DNA of 64,000 bases from Gemella haemolysans (GTDB lineage Bacteria > Bacillota > Bacilli > Staphylococcales > Gemellaceae), in assembly GCF_012273215.1 (NCBI RefSeq), contig NZ_CP050965.1, positions 826,541-890,540 on the forward strand. Reading direction: 5' to 3'. Shown piece by piece: positions 47,038-59,323 of the stretch; the first letter of the stretch is position 1; each line of letters starts with the position of its first letter. Below the pieces are notes generated by a model. The model was not told where the DNA came from and ran no database searches. It saw nothing but the letters and a program-made list of their open reading frames with translations. A program made the position numbers and the translations under genes.

Positions 47038-48558
47038 TTAGTGTTTAAAGTGGCGTATTTTACTGAAGACCATCGCCACACCTTTCTCATTACATGCATC
47101 TATACTTTCTTGATCTCGTATAGATCCTCCTGGTTGTACTATCGCAGCAATACCATATTCAGCTGCAATATCAGCACTATCTCTCATTGGGAAGAATGCA
47201 TCAGAAGCTAGCACTGCACCTCTTGCTTTTTCCCCTGCTTGTTCTAAAGCTATTTTACATGAACCTACTCTATTCATCTGACCAGCACCGATTCCTAAAG
47301 TTTGTCCGTCTTTTACTACAACTATTGCATTTGATTTAACATGTTTTACAACTTTTAATCCAAACTCAATATCTTTTTGTTGAGTTTCATCAACTTTTTT
47401 CTCAGTTACATCTTCATATTCATCTGCAAGCTTATCGTTAAAATCTTGTACTAAGATTCCACCACGAACACTTTTAATTTGTTGTTCATGATTATTATTA
47501 TTTTCTGATAGTTTGTAGATACGTAGATTTTTTTTCTTAGTCAGTATATCTAACGCTTCTTCATCATAATCTGTCGCTAAAATAATTTCTAAAAAGATAT
47601 TGTGCATTTTTTCAGCAGTTTCTTTATCTACTTTTCCATTTACTGCAACGATTCCACCAAAGATAGATACAGGATCCGCTTCATATGCACGACTATATGC
47701 TTCAAATACAGAACTTCCTGTTGCTACTCCACATGGATTCATGTGTTTAACAGCAACACATGTAGTTTCATCAAACTCTGAAAGAATATCTAAAGCTGCA
47801 GAAGCATCTTGAATATTATTGTATGACATTTCTTTACCATGAAGTTGCACAGCATTTTGCAAAGCATAGCTTTCGTTATTATCCTGTACATAGTGATAAG
47901 CTTTTTGATGAGGATTCTCCCCGTAACGAAGACTATCTTGAAGTTTATAAGATAAAGTTAATTTTTCAGGTACTAAATTATCTTTTTTATTAAAGTAATT
48001 CGCAATAGCTGCATCATAACTAGCTGTTGTATTAAATACTTTTATAGCTAAAGCACGACGTGTCTCATATGAGATTCCACCTTGCTCTAGTTCAGAAAGT
48101 ACTCTATCATAGTCATTAATATCAGTAACTACAGCTACATCATTAAAGTTTTTAGCAGCACTTCTTAGCATACTCGGACCACCGATATCAATGTTTTCGA
48201 TAATTTCCTCTTCACTAACACCTTCTTTTTTAACAGTAGCTTCAAATGGATATAAGTTTACACAAACTAAATCAATATATTCAATATTATTTTCAGCTAC
48301 ATGTTTATTATGAAGTTCATTACCACGTTTTGATAATAATCCACCGTGAATCTTTGGATGAAGTGTTTTTACACGTCCTTCTAAAATTTCTGGAAAATGA
48401 GTAACATCTTCAATACTAATACAGCTTACACCATTATTTTTCAAATGTGTAAAAGTTCCACCTGTGCTAATAACTTCGAAACCATATTTTTCTAAACCTT
48501 TTGCGAATTCTACAATATTCGTTTTATCACTTACACTTATTAATGCTCTTTTAGTCAT
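47038..48558 (-). CDS. purH: Bifunctional AICAR formyltransferase / IMP cyclohydrolase
   Basis: A 506-residue two-domain enzyme performing the last two steps to IMP. The N-terminal cyclohydrolase domain (~1-190) begins RALISVSDKTNIVEFAKGL; the C-terminal formyltransferase domain carries VAVKHMNPCGVA (His-containing motif) and the GIAAIVQPGGSIRD end motif. Length is usual. It overlaps purN by 4 bases. It uses 10-formyl-THF, made by Fhs at the end of the operon. Confidence 0.97.
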   Translation of the reverse strand: MTKRALISVSDKTNIVEFAKGLEKYGFEVISTGGTFTHLKNNGVSCISIEDVTHFPEILEGRVKTLHPKIHGGLLSKRGNELHNKHVAENNIEYIDLVCVNLYPFEATVKKEGVSEEEIIENIDIGGPSMLRSAAKNFNDVAVVTDINDYDRVLSELEQGGISYETRRALAIKVFNTTASYDAAIANYFNKKDNLVPEKLTLSYKLQDSLRYGENPHQKAYHYVQDNNESYALQNAVQLHGKEMSYNNIQDASAALDILSEFDETTCVAVKHMNPCGVATGSSVFEAYSRAYEADPVSIFGGIVAVNGKVDKETAEKMHNIFLEIILATDYDEEALDILTKKKNLRIYKLSENNNNHEQQIKSVRGGILVQDFNDKLADEYEDVTEKKVDETQQKDIEFGLKVVKHVKSNAIVVVKDGQTLGIGAGQMNRVGSCKIALEQAGEKARGAVLASDAFFPMRDSADIAAEYGIAAIVQPGGSIRDQESIDACNEKGVAMVFSKIRHFKH

Positions 48559-49118
48559 AGTGCCTCCTCAACTAACTTCAATATTACTTCTGGATATAAT
48601 TTATGTTCTAGTTTATGTACTTTTTCAGTAATAGTATCTATAGTATCATTTTCTAAAACTTCAAATGATCTCTGAGCGATTACTTCTCCACCATCAAGTT
48701 CTTCATTTACATAATGAATACTAATTCCTATTTCTTTCTCACCTGCATTAAATGCTTGTTCAATAGCATCTTTACCTTTAAACTTCGGTAATAAAGATGG
48801 ATGTAAATTAAGAATTGTTTTTTTATATTTTTCTAAGAAATACGGTGAAATAATTCTCATATATCCTGCTAAGAATATATAATCTAAGTCTTTAACTTTT
48901 TCAAAAATCACACTTTCGTACGCTTCTTTTGATTCAAAATCTTTCGCTGAAAAGACAAACACTTTAATATTTCTATCGTGAGCTTTTCTAATTACCGCTG
49001 CATCTTTTCTATCGCATACTAGTAGCTCGATTGAGATTTTATCTTTTAGTCTTTCATCATCTGCAATTTTTTCGAAATTACTCCCTGTTCCTGACGCAAA
49101 TATCGCTACTTTCTTCAT
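48555..49118 (-). CDS. purN: Phosphoribosylglycinamide formyltransferase
   Basis: A 187-residue folate-dependent GAR transformylase. VAIFASGTGSNFEKI at the N-terminus and the catalytic stretch ILNLHPSLLPKFKGKDA, plus ISIHYVNEELDGG, are diagnostic. It overlaps purM by 4 bases and purH by 4 bases. No folate-independent PurT is seen in the window. Confidence 0.96.
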   Translation of the reverse strand: MKKVAIFASGTGSNFEKIADDERLKDKISIELLVCDRKDAAVIRKAHDRNIKVFVFSAKDFESKEAYESVIFEKVKDLDYIFLAGYMRIISPYFLEKYKKTILNLHPSLLPKFKGKDAIEQAFNAGEKEIGISIHYVNEELDGGEVIAQRSFEVLENDTIDTITEKVHKLEHKLYPEVILKLVEEAL

Positions 49119-50119
49119 ACTATTTTTATTCCACTTTCATCTGTTACTTCTCCAAGGACAAACGCATTATCTATTAATGATAAAGTTTTATCTACATCTT
49201 CCTTGTTTACTATTAATGCCATACCTACACCCATATTAAAGATATGGTACATTTCTTCTTCATCAATTTTACCTTTTTCTTGTAGGTACTTAAATATTTC
49301 TGGTACTTCATATGAACTTTTATTAATTTTCATACCTAATCCATCTTTTAAAGCACGAGGTAAATTTTCATGGAATCCACCACCTGTAATATGAGCTATT
49401 CCAGCTACTTTAACCTCTTCTAATACTTTAAGTACTTCTTTTACATAGATTTTAGTAGGTGTTAATAATGTTTTTCCTACTGTACTTCCGTTAAATTCTT
49501 CGTTTAAATCAATATTATTATCTTTTAAAATTTTTCTTACTAATGAGAAGCCATTAGAATGTACTCCACTAGATGGGAGACCAACTACTACTTGTCCAGC
49601 TTTAGTATTTTCTGTACTTAGTAGTAATTCTTTTTCTTGAGCACCTACACAGAATCCTGCAATATCATATTCCCCATCTTCATAAAATCCTGCCATCTCG
49701 GCAGTCTCTCCTCCGACTATCGCACATCCTGCTTGAACACAACCTTCAGCAACACCTTCAACTATCGCCTCTACTTGTTCAGGGTAGTTTTTACCTACGG
49801 CTAAATAATCTAAGAAAAATAATGGAATCGCCCCTTGAGCCAGTATATCATTTGCACACATCGCTACAACATCTATACCGATAGTATTATGAATATCTAA
49901 TTTGAATGCAAGTTTTAGTTTAGTTCCGACACCGTCAGTACCACTAACTAATACAGGATTTTTAAAATTATAGCTACTAAGGTCAAACGCTCCCCCAAAA
50001 CCACCGATAGCTGACATCATACCAAGATTTTTAGTACGAGCTACGTGTTTTTTTATACGCTCCACACTTTCATAACCTGCTTGTAAACTTACACCACTTT
50101 CTTCATACTTTTTACTCAT
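49115..50119 (-). CDS. purM: Phosphoribosylformylglycinamidine cyclo-ligase (AIR synthetase)
   Basis: A 334-residue enzyme closing the imidazole ring. YEESGVSLQAGYESVERIK, LVSGTDGVGTKLKLA and GGETAEMAGFY are conserved PurM features. It overlaps purF by 1 base and purN by 4. Length is usual. Confidence 0.97.
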   Translation of the reverse strand: MSKKYEESGVSLQAGYESVERIKKHVARTKNLGMMSAIGGFGGAFDLSSYNFKNPVLVSGTDGVGTKLKLAFKLDIHNTIGIDVVAMCANDILAQGAIPLFFLDYLAVGKNYPEQVEAIVEGVAEGCVQAGCAIVGGETAEMAGFYEDGEYDIAGFCVGAQEKELLLSTENTKAGQVVVGLPSSGVHSNGFSLVRKILKDNNIDLNEEFNGSTVGKTLLTPTKIYVKEVLKVLEEVKVAGIAHITGGGFHENLPRALKDGLGMKINKSSYEVPEIFKYLQEKGKIDEEEMYHIFNMGVGMALIVNKEDVDKTLSLIDNAFVLGEVTDESGIKIV

Positions 50120-51570
50120 TACATTCTACCCCTCTCTTTTAGAAATTGTATTTGAATATCTGTCATTGAATTAACATAACTTTCTTCATAATCATATAGA
50201 CCTGCAGAATAGTCACCGTTATAGCACTCCATACATAACCCTGTATACGGTGCATCATAGTTTAAACCAATAGAATCAATTAATCCTTGTTCACTTAGGA
50301 AGCCTAATGAATCCGCTCCGATAATTTCGCATATTTCTTCGTTAGTTTTATTTGCTGAGATAAGTTCTTGTGTAGTAGAAATATCTATTCCATAGAAACT
50401 AGGAAACATTAGCGGTGGACACGCTATTCTTACGTGCACTTCTCTTGCTCCTGCTTCTTTCAACAGTTGAACTATTCTCTTACTTGTAGTACCACGTACT
50501 ATTGAGTCATCAACTAAGACGATACTCTTACCTTGAACTACTCCTCTTACAGCTGATAGTTTCATCCTTACACCTTGCTCACGAAGTTCTTGAGTAGGTT
50601 GAATAAATGTACGAGCTACATATTGATTTTTAATTAGGCCCATTTCATATGGAAGTCCACTTTCCTCTGCATAACCACTAGCGGCTGATAAAGATGAGTT
50701 AGGAACCCCAATTACCATATCTGCATCTGGTGTAGGCTGTTCTTTAGCAAGTGTACGCCCTGTTCTTTTTCTAGCACTGTGTACGTTAATACCAGCAATA
50801 TTTGAGTCAGGTCTAGCAAAGTAAACATATTCCATCGCAGCTATAGCTACTTGTGTATTTTCAGTATATTTCTCGATTCTAATACCTTTATCATTAATAG
50901 TAACTAGCTCTCCAGCACCTACATTACACACAAACTCAGCACCAACTACATCTAGTGCACAAGTTTCACTCGCAGCAACATACGCTCCATTTTTCATTTT
51001 TCCAATTGCTAAAGGTCTAAAGCTATTTGGATCTACCGCTCCATATAAAGTTTCCTCTGTTAATACTAAATATGTAAACCCACCTTTAATAATATTTAGA
51101 CTTTCTTTAAGCTGTTCTTTAAAAGTTTCTTTTTTACTTCTTCTGATAAGATGAATAAGTACTTCAGTATCTGAAGATGAATGAAATATTGCACCTTGTT
51201 CTTCTAATTCTTTTCTTAAAGTTTTCGCATTGATTAAATTACCATTATGGCAAATACCAACACTCATATCATAGAAATGAAATAAGAATGGTTGAATATT
51301 TTGGATACTATTGCTACCGCTAGTTGCATATCTAACATGACCAATAGCACTCTCTCCTACTAATCTTTCTAATTTTTCTTTATCACGAAAGACTTCTGAT
51401 ACTAGACCAAGATCACGATGTCCTCTTAGTTTAGTGCCCTCCTTTGAAACTATTCCAGCTCCTTCTTGACCTCTATGTTGTAAACTATGTAAACCAAAGT
51501 ATGTTACGTTACTTGCTTCAGGATGTCCCCAAATACCAAATACTCCACATTCTTCATTAAGACTACGCAT
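50119..51570 (-). CDS. purF: Amidophosphoribosyltransferase
   Basis: A 483-residue glutamine-PRPP amidotransferase, the first committed and usually feedback-inhibited step of the pathway. A short propeptide precedes the nucleophile ([15 protein letters not shown], Cys8 after processing); the PRPP loop is [16 protein letters not shown]. Length is normal. The start overlaps the purC stop by 8 bases. Confidence 0.97.
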   Translation of the reverse strand: MRSLNEECGVFGIWGHPEASNVTYFGLHSLQHRGQEGAGIVSKEGTKLRGHRDLGLVSEVFRDKEKLERLVGESAIGHVRYATSGSNSIQNIQPFLFHFYDMSVGICHNGNLINAKTLRKELEEQGAIFHSSSDTEVLIHLIRRSKKETFKEQLKESLNIIKGGFTYLVLTEETLYGAVDPNSFRPLAIGKMKNGAYVAASETCALDVVGAEFVCNVGAGELVTINDKGIRIEKYTENTQVAIAAMEYVYFARPDSNIAGINVHSARKRTGRTLAKEQPTPDADMVIGVPNSSLSAASGYAEESGLPYEMGLIKNQYVARTFIQPTQELREQGVRMKLSAVRGVVQGKSIVLVDDSIVRGTTSKRIVQLLKEAGAREVHVRIACPPLMFPSFYGIDISTTQELISANKTNEEICEIIGADSLGFLSEQGLIDSIGLNYDAPYTGLCMECYNGDYSAGLYDYEESYVNSMTDIQIQFLKERGRM

Positions 51571-52264
51571 TTTCTAATCTCCTTAAAACTTCTTCATAAG
51601 CTTCCATTACTGAACCTAAATCTCTTCTAAATCTATCTTTATCTAATTTTTCATTTGTATCTTTATCCCAAAGACGACATGTATCTGGAGAAATTTCATC
51701 AGCAAGAATTATCTCACCATCTTTAGTTTTTCCGAATTCAATTTTGAAATCAACAAGTACTAAATTTGCATCTAAGTACAATTTTTGTAATAGTTCATTG
51801 ATTTTTAATGCTTGAGTACGAATATTTTCCAACTCTTCTTCTGTAACGATTTCTAATGCCACCGCATGATCATTGTTAATTAGCGGATCATTTAGTTCGT
51901 CATTTTTATAACTTAGTTCAAAAACCGGTTTCTTTAATTTTTTTCCTTCTTCTAAACCGTATTTTTTTGCCATAGAACCTGCTACTATATTACGAACTAT
52001 TACTTCTAAAGGAATAATAGTAACATGTTTACAAATCTGATCTGTTTCATTAACTTTTCTAATAAAGTGTGTTTTTACACCTTGTTTGTCTAAATACTCG
52101 AAGATTAGTGAAGTAATTGTATTATTAAATACTCCTTTACCTTCAAACTCTTCTTTTTTCACACCGTTAAAGGCTGTAGCACTATTTTTATAATGTACAT
52201 ATATTTCATCATTGTTTTCACATTCGAACAGTTGTTTAGCTTTTCCTTCGTATAAAAGTTTCAT
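51563..52264 (-). CDS. purC: SAICAR synthetase
   Basis: A 233-residue ligase coupling aspartate to [16 protein letters not shown] at the N-terminus and LVDFKIEFG with [15 protein letters not shown] near the C-terminus are diagnostic. It shares one base with purL upstream and overlaps purF downstream by 8 bases. Confidence 0.97.
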   Translation of the reverse strand: MKLLYEGKAKQLFECENNDEIYVHYKNSATAFNGVKKEEFEGKGVFNNTITSLIFEYLDKQGVKTHFIRKVNETDQICKHVTIIPLEVIVRNIVAGSMAKKYGLEEGKKLKKPVFELSYKNDELNDPLINNDHAVALEIVTEEELENIRTQALKINELLQKLYLDANLVLVDFKIEFGKTKDGEIILADEISPDTCRLWDKDTNEKLDKDRFRRDLGSVMEAYEEVLRRLENA

Positions 52265-55200
52265 TATTTTCTTCCCCCTTTGAAATAATTCACACCATTT
52301 TTGAAAATATCTTGTTTAACTTTTAATGTATTTGTTTTATATAATGTATCTCCGTATCTTTCGCTGTGACCCATTTTTCCTAAGATAAGTCCATCTTCAC
52401 TAACCAATCCCTCAGTAGCTAGAACTGATCCATTAGGATTGAAGCGACCGTTTAATGTAGCATTACCATCGAAATCACTATATTGAAAAGCTACAAGATG
52501 TTTAAACTTGTTAATATTAAGTCCTACGACTTTACCTTCACCATGACTGAATACTACTTCGTGTTGATCTCCGATATTAAAATCTTGTAACCAAGGAGAG
52601 TTTGTATTAGCTACACGAGTAAAAGCTGTAGTTGAAATATGTTCATAACTATCATTTCTGTAAAGTGTTAAATCATCTTCTGCCAACTCTCTAACTTCAC
52701 CGTATGGTAATAGTCCCGACTTAAGCAACGCTTGGAATCCATTACACACACCTAAGATTAATTTTTTCTGAGCAAGGTGTTTATGAATCGCATCTTTAAC
52801 TTTTTCATTTTTTAAGAAGTTTACAATGTATTTAGCACTTCCATCTGGCTCATCCCCACTAGAGAATCCTCCAGGGAACATAACTATATGAGACTGTTCA
52901 ATAGCTTTTGTGAACTCTTCTATTGACTGCTCAATATCATTTTCGCGAGTATTTCTAATAACTACTGTAATTGGTGTAGCTCCTGCTTCTATAAAAGCTT
53001 TTTCACTATCGTACTCACAGTTTGTACCAGGGAATACTGGAATAACAACTTTTACATCCTCTACATATTCTGGATAATATTTTTTCTCTTTATATTCTGT
53101 ATGAAGATTTTCAACATTACCTTTATCTTCATTTTGATATAATGGATAAACTTTATTTAGTGTTTTTGTGTATGCTTCATAAATATCTTTATGCATAAAC
53201 ACTTCGTTATTAATTATAATTCTTTCACTAACTTTTCCTAACTTCTCAAATGGTAGATCAGCTGTAGCTTCAACTACTAGAGATGCTGGATCAAAGTTAA
53301 GAATATTTTCTTTTTCAACTTCAAAACCAAGATCATTACCTAGTGACATCTTCACTAATGAAGCGGCGATACTTCCTTCTTCTTGTACATAAGCAGATAC
53401 TATCTTACCTTCTTTAATATACTTATGAACAAGTTCGTAATTTTCTAAAGTTTTCTTAATATCCGGATATCCTTTTTCATCTTTTTCTACAGGTACATAG
53501 TACAATTTATTGCCAACTTTTTTCAGTTCTGGAGTTATTACATCAGCTATTTTTACTGGTGTACAAGCAAATGAAATTAATGTTTCAACCACATTTAAGT
53601 CATTGAAAGTACCTGACATACTATCCTTACCACCGATACTTGGTCTACCAATTTCTTTTTGAGCATAAATACTTCCTAATAAACTTTGAGTGACTTTACC
53701 CCATTTAGTACTATCAGTACCTAGTTTTTCGAAGTATTCTTGGAATGAGAAGTACAAGCTATCTTTATTTCCACCTACCGCATATACTTTTGCTACTGAT
53801 TCTAACACCGCATAAATTGATGATAGGAATGGTGAGTAGTATGAAATTTTTGGAATAAATCCATAAGTTAAGATTGTCGCTGTATCACTCGTTATATGTA
53901 ATGTTGGTAAAGCTTGAACACTTGCTTGAACTGGTGTAAGTTTATGTTTACCTGCAAAAGGCATAAGTACTGTAGTTACACCAATTGATGAGTCAAATTT
54001 TTGAGCAAGACCTTTTTGACAAGTTACATTTAACTCTCCTAGTTCACTTAAGATATTTTCACGAGTTACTTCTTTATTTAAGAAAGGATTAGCGACAGTA
54101 TTATCTTTCATCGTTACTGTCGATTTTTGACGAACACCACTAGTTTCTAAGAAATCAGCACTCATATCAACAACTTTCTCATCGTTGTAATACATCTCTA
54201 AGCGACGTCTATTAGTCACGTTAGCAACATGAGCATACTCAATATTTTCTTTCTCGCATTCACGAACAAACGCCTCGTAATCTTTTTTATCAATAGCTAC
54301 TGCCATACGTTCTTGAGATTCACTTGTAGCTAATTCTGTTGCATTTAAACCTTGATATTTAGTAAGGACTTTTTCTAAATGAATCTCAATACCGTCAGAA
54401 AGTTCACCGATAGCTACACAAACACCACCAGCACCGAAGTCATTACATTTTTTAATAAGTTTTGTTACTTCTGGTTTTCTAAATAAACGCTGTAACTTAC
54501 GTTCTTCAGGCGCATTACCTTTTTGAACTTGGCTAGACATTGTATTTAATGAATCGTTAGTATGTTCTACACTTGAACCACTCGCACCTTGAATACCATC
54601 ACGACCAGTTCTTCCACCTATCATTACAACGATATCACCATCGACAAGAGTTTCTCGTTTATAATCTCCGTCCTTAACAGCTCCGACTACAGCACCAACT
54701 TCCATATGTTTAGCAACATAGCTATCATCATATAATTCACGAACAAAAGTAGTCGCAAGTCCTATTTGGTTACCGTAAGATGAGTTACCATGTGCAGTTC
54801 CTTTAGCTATATCTACTTGAGGAAGTTTGTGTTTTAAAGTATCTTCACGTTTTTGTAATACATTACCACTTCCAGAAATACGCATAGCTTGATATACGTA
54901 ACTACGTCCTGATAGTGGATCTCTAATAGCTCCCCCTATACAAGTACTAGCTCCTCCAAATGGCTCGATTTCACTTGGGTGGTTATGAGTTTCATTTTTG
55001 AATTGGATTAACCAACGTTCTTTTTCACCATTATTTTCTATTGTAGTAAAGAATGAACATGCATTAATCTCTTCACTTACTTCAATATTTTCATCTTTTA
55101 ATACTTTTACATGATATTTACCTATAATACTCGCCATATCCATAAGTGTAATAGGTTTATCGTTACGATCAAGTTCGTCACGCACTTTTAAGTAATAATC

Positions 55201-55941
55201 AAATGCATCTTGCATCTCTTTTTGGAAAAGTTCTGACTCAATTTTAACTTCATCCAATACTGTCTCGAATGTAGTGTGTCGGCAATGATCACTCCAGTAA
55301 CAGTCTAATACATAGATCTCAGTTTCAGTAGGAACACGACCTTCTTTTTTGAAATAATCTTGGATAAATACTAAATCTTCAATATTCATCGCTAGAGAAA
55401 ATTCTTTTTTAAGACCAAGTAACGCATCTTTATCAAACTCTAAAAATCCAGCTAAATCTTTTAGTGGTTTTGGAGTAGAGTCTAGTGTAAAGTTAAGAAT
55501 TGATAAATCTTTTTTACGAGCTTCAATAGGATTTACTAAGTAGCTTTCTACAAGTTCTAATTGTTCATCTGTAAGTTTCTTATTAAAAAGAACTAACTTT
55601 CCACTTCGTACAGTTGCTTTACTTTTTGAGTTAAGCAATCTTATGCTTTCTTTTGCGCTGTCAGCTCTTTGATCGTATTGAGCAGGTAGAACTTCATAAG
55701 CGAAGTACTTCCCATCATTAAGCTCAATATCTTCAAACACTTCATCGACAACAATCTCAGAAAACACAGAAGTTTTAGCTAGTTCATAAGTTTCTTCATC
55801 AATATTAAAGACATCATAAATTACATACAATTCCACAGAGTCAATATCTAGATTAAATTCTAAGTTCAAGTTATCTCGTAATTGTAATTCTTCTTTATTA
55901 TATCCATTGCGTTTCTTTACAAAAATTCGTTTGTTAGTCAT
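52264..55941 (-). CDS. purL: Phosphoribosylformylglycinamidine synthase, large single-chain form
   Basis: A 1225-residue fused enzyme: an N-terminal PurS-like part, two AIR-synthetase-like halves with the ATP site, and a C-terminal glutamine amidotransferase (~965-1225) with the nucleophile in [16 protein letters not shown]. Conserved [12 protein letters not shown] and CYWSDHCRH motifs are seen. Bacillus and Staphylococcus use three proteins (PurS, PurQ, small PurL); this one-piece type is known from proteobacteria and streptococci. No purS or purQ is in the operon, so the single chain suffices. It overlaps purK by 8 bases. Confidence 0.96.
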   Translation of the reverse strand: MTNKRIFVKKRNGYNKEELQLRDNLNLEFNLDIDSVELYVIYDVFNIDEETYELAKTSVFSEIVVDEVFEDIELNDGKYFAYEVLPAQYDQRADSAKESIRLLNSKSKATVRSGKLVLFNKKLTDEQLELVESYLVNPIEARKKDLSILNFTLDSTPKPLKDLAGFLEFDKDALLGLKKEFSLAMNIEDLVFIQDYFKKEGRVPTETEIYVLDCYWSDHCRHTTFETVLDEVKIESELFQKEMQDAFDYYLKVRDELDRNDKPITLMDMASIIGKYHVKVLKDENIEVSEEINACSFFTTIENNGEKERWLIQFKNETHNHPSEIEPFGGASTCIGGAIRDPLSGRSYVYQAMRISGSGNVLQKREDTLKHKLPQVDIAKGTAHGNSSYGNQIGLATTFVRELYDDSYVAKHMEVGAVVGAVKDGDYKRETLVDGDIVVMIGGRTGRDGIQGASGSSVEHTNDSLNTMSSQVQKGNAPEERKLQRLFRKPEVTKLIKKCNDFGAGGVCVAIGELSDGIEIHLEKVLTKYQGLNATELATSESQERMAVAIDKKDYEAFVRECEKENIEYAHVANVTNRRRLEMYYNDEKVVDMSADFLETSGVRQKSTVTMKDNTVANPFLNKEVTRENILSELGELNVTCQKGLAQKFDSSIGVTTVLMPFAGKHKLTPVQASVQALPTLHITSDTATILTYGFIPKISYYSPFLSSIYAVLESVAKVYAVGGNKDSLYFSFQEYFEKLGTDSTKWGKVTQSLLGSIYAQKEIGRPSIGGKDSMSGTFNDLNVVETLISFACTPVKIADVITPELKKVGNKLYYVPVEKDEKGYPDIKKTLENYELVHKYIKEGKIVSAYVQEEGSIAASLVKMSLGNDLGFEVEKENILNFDPASLVVEATADLPFEKLGKVSERIIINNEVFMHKDIYEAYTKTLNKVYPLYQNEDKGNVENLHTEYKEKKYYPEYVEDVKVVIPVFPGTNCEYDSEKAFIEAGATPITVVIRNTRENDIEQSIEEFTKAIEQSHIVMFPGGFSSGDEPDGSAKYIVNFLKNEKVKDAIHKHLAQKKLILGVCNGFQALLKSGLLPYGEVRELAEDDLTLYRNDSYEHISTTAFTRVANTNSPWLQDFNIGDQHEVVFSHGEGKVVGLNINKFKHLVAFQYSDFDGNATLNGRFNPNGSVLATEGLVSEDGLILGKMGHSERYGDTLYKTNTLKVKQDIFKNGVNYFKGGRK

Positions 55942-56977
55942 GTTCTCCTCCTAAAATTACATCACCGTAAAAATTAATATGTCCTACTTTTCTATCTTGG
56001 CGTGGTTCTTTTTCATATAAGTGTAGGTAACCACCTTTGTTTTTATACACATCTATATAAAAATCTAAGTCTTGACCTAGGATATTATAGAGTGTTGTTT
56101 CTTTATTTTCTATCTTACCTACTTTTAAGCCACAAATTGCTTCAATGTGAGCTCTAAATTGACTCTTCGTCGCACTCTGCATTGTTATATGACCTGAATT
56201 GTGAACTCGTGGTGCTATTTCATTAAAAATTACTTTTCCTTCACTAATAAAAAACTCAACAGTAAGTACTCCGTAATAGTCAAAATTACTAAGAATTCGT
56301 CTAGTGTACTCTACCGCAAGATCTTCTTGTTCTTTAGTTGCTGTAGTAGGTACTTTTGAACGATATAGAATATTATTTCTATGTTCATTTTCGACTACTG
56401 CAACGATATTTACCTCGTCTTTATCCTTAACAGCTACTACAGAAATTTCTTTATCAAGATTGACGAACTCTTCAAGTAAAGTATATGGTTCTACCTCTTC
56501 ACTAGAGCTTATTTTTTTCTGACCTTTTCCATCATAACCAAAACGTACAGTTTTCATTAAATAAGGCTTTGTTATTTCTACATTTGTATCTTCTTCAACA
56601 TATATATATTCTACTGTTGGAATATCTAGTTTTCTAGCAAATTCTTTTTCATAATATCTATGTTGAGTTGTTCTTAGTACTTCTGCACTTTGAACAATGT
56701 TATATTTTTTCTCTAGTTTTTCTAAAGAAGCGGCATCGATATTCTCAAATTCAAAAGTAATAACATCACTAACCGAACATAACTTTTCAACACTTGCGAA
56801 ATTATTGAACTCAGCTTGAATAAAAATATCGCTAAAAATTTTGGCACAACAACTGTCACTAGGATCTAGAACGGCAATTTTGTATCCTATCTCCTTAGCG
56901 CTCATCGCGAGCATCCTTCCAAGTTGACCACCACCAATTATTCCAATAGTTTTTCCTGGTAATATCGTCTTAATCAT
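55934..56977 (-). CDS. purK: 5-(Carboxyamino)imidazole ribonucleotide synthase
   Basis: A 347-residue ATP-grasp enzyme making N5-[20 protein letters not shown] at the start, the RFGYDGKGQ loop and [13 protein letters not shown] are typical. It overlaps purE by 4 bases, the normal purE-purK pair. Confidence 0.96.
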   Translation of the reverse strand: MIKTILPGKTIGIIGGGQLGRMLAMSAKEIGYKIAVLDPSDSCCAKIFSDIFIQAEFNNFASVEKLCSVSDVITFEFENIDAASLEKLEKKYNIVQSAEVLRTTQHRYYEKEFARKLDIPTVEYIYVEEDTNVEITKPYLMKTVRFGYDGKGQKKISSSEEVEPYTLLEEFVNLDKEISVVAVKDKDEVNIVAVVENEHRNNILYRSKVPTTATKEQEDLAVEYTRRILSNFDYYGVLTVEFFISEGKVIFNEIAPRVHNSGHITMQSATKSQFRAHIEAICGLKVGKIENKETTLYNILGQDLDFYIDVYKNKGGYLHLYEKEPRQDRKVGHINFYGDVILGGEHD

Positions 56978-57450
56978 AGTTTCATCTCTTCCAATACTAT
57001 TCTTTCTTGTTCTTTTTTGAATCGTTCGTACTTAGATGCATACTTTTCATTAGTAATCCCTAGTATCGATAAGGCACTTATAGCCGCATTTTTTGCACCA
57101 GCTACACCTATCGCCATAGTTAATACTGGAACTCCAGCAGGCATCTGAACTATCGAATACAATGAATCGACTCCACTAAGAACACTAGATTTAATCGGAA
57201 CACCAATGACTGGTAATGTCGTCATAGAAGCAACCATCCCCGGAAGATGTGCTGCACCTCCTGCAGCCGCTATAATCAACGAATAACCATTACTCTTTGC
57301 ATTTTTAGAAAATTCAACTAAAAGATCAGGCGTTCTATGTGCACTTACTACTTTTTTATCAAAAGGAATTTCAAACTCTTCCAACAATTTACAAGTTTCT
57401 TCCATCGTTGTATAATCCGACTTCGAACCCATAATTACCGCAACTTTCAT
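56974..57450 (-). CDS. purE: N5-CAIR mutase
   Basis: A 158-residue class I Pur[22 protein letters not shown] and [12 protein letters not shown] are the signature motifs with the catalytic serine and histidine. It opens the purine operon, with a GGAGC ribosome site and a near-consensus promoter about 90 bases upstream. Confidence 0.97.
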   Translation of the reverse strand: MKVAVIMGSKSDYTTMEETCKLLEEFEIPFDKKVVSAHRTPDLLVEFSKNAKSNGYSLIIAAAGGAAHLPGMVASMTTLPVIGVPIKSSVLSGVDSLYSIVQMPAGVPVLTMAIGVAGAKNAAISALSILGITNEKYASKYERFKKEQERIVLEEMKL

Positions 57451-57535
57451 ACTTTAAGCTCCTTTTTTTATTTAAATGTACGTTATTTAATTATATATTT
57501 ACATATTTTATTTTTATCGTACGTCTACAATTCAA

Positions 57536-57564
57536 ATTATACTACTTGTTTAAATTTTTATCAA
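57536..57564 (-). promoter_or_regulatory. Promoter of the purine operon
   Basis: Minus strand: -35 TTGATA (57559-57564), 17-base spacer, -10 TATAAT (57536-57541). The 314-base gap 57451-57764 shows no guanine-riboswitch fold and no PurR-type CGAAC box that I can recognise. The ~80-base leader has two ACGTAC copies. Confidence 0.8.
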
Positions 57565-57721
57565 GTATAAATAGAATAAAAATCGGATATTTTTAATTTT
57601 CCATAAACAATATTGAAGATTTTATGAACTTTTCAGTCTATTCTTTTATTTATACTATTTATTTACATAAGAAAATACAGACATTAGATTATATTATTCT
57701 AAATACGTACTAGAATTATTA

Positions 57722-57757
57722 TACAAAAAAACACTCAGAACTATTGTTCTGAGTGTT
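57722..57757 (-). terminator. Terminator of glyQS
   Basis: AACACTCAGAAC pairs perfectly with GTTCTGAGTGTT around TATT, followed on the transcript by TTTTTTGTAT. Confidence 0.92.
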
Positions 57758-57764
57758 CATTTAA

Positions 57765-59138
57765 TTAGAATTTAATTTTTTCTTCAATATATTGTTTTAA
57801 TTCAGCGATTGGAATACGAGTTTGTTCCATAGTATCTCTATCACGAACAGTTACCATTCCATCATTTTCTGATTCGAAGTCATAAGTGATACAGAATGGA
57901 GTACCAACTTCGTCTTGTCTTCTATATCTCTTACCAATTGATCCAGTCTCATCGAAATCAACCATAAAGTCTGCAGCTAATTGTTGATATACTTCAACAG
58001 CTTTATCACTTAATTTTTTAGAAAGTGGTAATACTGCAGCTTTAAACGGAGCAAGTGCTGGGTGGAATTTAAGAACTGTGCGAGTATCATTTTCTCCAAC
58101 CTCTTCTTCGTTGTACGCATCACATAAGAATGCTAAAAGAACACGGTCAACCCCTACAGATGGTTCAATACAATATGGAATGAATTTTTCATTTGTACTT
58201 AAGTCTTGGTAAGTTAAATCTTGACCAGAGTGTTCCATGTGTTGTTTTAAGTCGTAATCTGTTCTTGAAGCAATACCCCAAAGTTCTCCCCAACCGAATG
58301 GGAATTTGAACTCGATATCAGTAGTTGCATTAGAGTAGTGTGATAATTCTTCTTGATCGTGGTCACGTAGACGGATATTTTCTTTAGTCATACCTAAATC
58401 TAATAAGAATTTTTCACAGTTATTTTTCCAAGTAGTGTGCCAATCTAATTCAGTTCCTGGTTCACAGAAAAATTCTAATTCCATTTGTTCGAATTCACGT
58501 GTACGGAAGATGAAGTTACCTGGTGTAATTTCGTTACGGAATGATTTACCAATTTGTCCAATACCAAATGGTAATTTTTTACGCATACTACGTTGAACGT
58601 TTTTGAAGTTAACGAAGATACCTTGTGCTGTTTCAGGACGTAAGTAAATTTGGCTTGTAGAATTTTCTACTACACCTTGGTTAGTTTTAAACATAAGGTT
58701 AAATTGACGAATGTTAGTGTAGTCATGGCTACCACATTCTGGACATTTAATGTTTTCACGATCGATAATAGCTTCTAATTCTTCGAATGGAAGACCATCT
58801 ACTACTACATCTTCATTTTTTTCATTGAAGTAGTATTCTTCGATTAGTTTATCAGCACGAAGACGTGATTTACAAACTTTACAGTCCATCATAGGGTCAC
58901 TGAAGTTACCTACATGTCCTGATGCTTCCCAAGTACGTGGGTTCATGAAAATAGCCGCATCTAACCCTACGTTATATGGTGATTCTTGAATGAATTTTTT
59001 CCACCATGCTTTTTTTACATTATTTTTTAATTCTACACCTAGTGGACCGTAATCCCAAGTATTAGCTAATCCACCATAAATTTCAGATCCTTGAAATACG
59101 AATCCTCTATTTTTTGCTAGAGATAAAATTTTCTCCAT
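57765..59138 (-). CDS. glyQS: Glycyl-tRNA synthetase, homodimeric class II type
   Basis: A 457-residue class II synthetase of the single-chain (alpha2) type found in Bacillales. Motif 2/3 features [23 protein letters not shown] region and [12 protein letters not shown] are visible, plus a zinc-like cysteine set (CKVCKSR, CPECGSH). It charges tRNA-Gly. Control is by an upstream T-box leader sensing uncharged tRNA-Gly. It stands alone. Confidence 0.97.
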   Translation of the reverse strand: MEKILSLAKNRGFVFQGSEIYGGLANTWDYGPLGVELKNNVKKAWWKKFIQESPYNVGLDAAIFMNPRTWEASGHVGNFSDPMMDCKVCKSRLRADKLIEEYYFNEKNEDVVVDGLPFEELEAIIDRENIKCPECGSHDYTNIRQFNLMFKTNQGVVENSTSQIYLRPETAQGIFVNFKNVQRSMRKKLPFGIGQIGKSFRNEITPGNFIFRTREFEQMELEFFCEPGTELDWHTTWKNNCEKFLLDLGMTKENIRLRDHDQEELSHYSNATTDIEFKFPFGWGELWGIASRTDYDLKQHMEHSGQDLTYQDLSTNEKFIPYCIEPSVGVDRVLLAFLCDAYNEEEVGENDTRTVLKFHPALAPFKAAVLPLSKKLSDKAVEVYQQLAADFMVDFDETGSIGKRYRRQDEVGTPFCITYDFESENDGMVTVRDRDTMEQTRIPIAELKQYIEEKIKF

Positions 59139-59164
59139 TATTGTTTCCTCCTAATTTTTAAAAT

Positions 59165-59320
59165 ATAAAAAGCCCTAGATATGCCGAAGCATATCTAGGG
59201 ACGAAATAATTTCCGCGGTTCCACCCTGATTAGTAAAAACTCAACTTTAATAATATTAAATTGTATTTAATGCCAATATTGTTGCTGAACTTTCACCATC
59301 ATCAGCTCGCTTTCTTATTT
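59165..59320 (-). ncRNA. Glycine T-box leader of glyQS
   Basis: The minus strand carries the T-box core AGGGTGGAACCGCGG (59213-59227) followed by a strong terminator (CCCTAGATATGC/GCATATCTAGGG then CTTTTTAT, 59166-59200). Upstream are GCGAG and GGTGAAAG apical-loop-like elements and a GGC specifier candidate (59272-59274), a glycine codon. The region between predicted +1 and the T-box is only about 90 bases, shorter than canonical Stem I leaders. Confidence 0.92.
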
Positions 59321-59323
59321 TAC

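Noticed and set aside
47037..47099. Longer purD start overlapping purH
   Set aside because: The conserved PurD N-terminus begins at the ATG at 47036; the extension has purH-antiphase composition and no family support.
57451..57764. Purine riboswitch before the purine operon
   Set aside because: The conserved loop sequences and three-way junction pattern are not recognisable; only a promoter and a short leader are.
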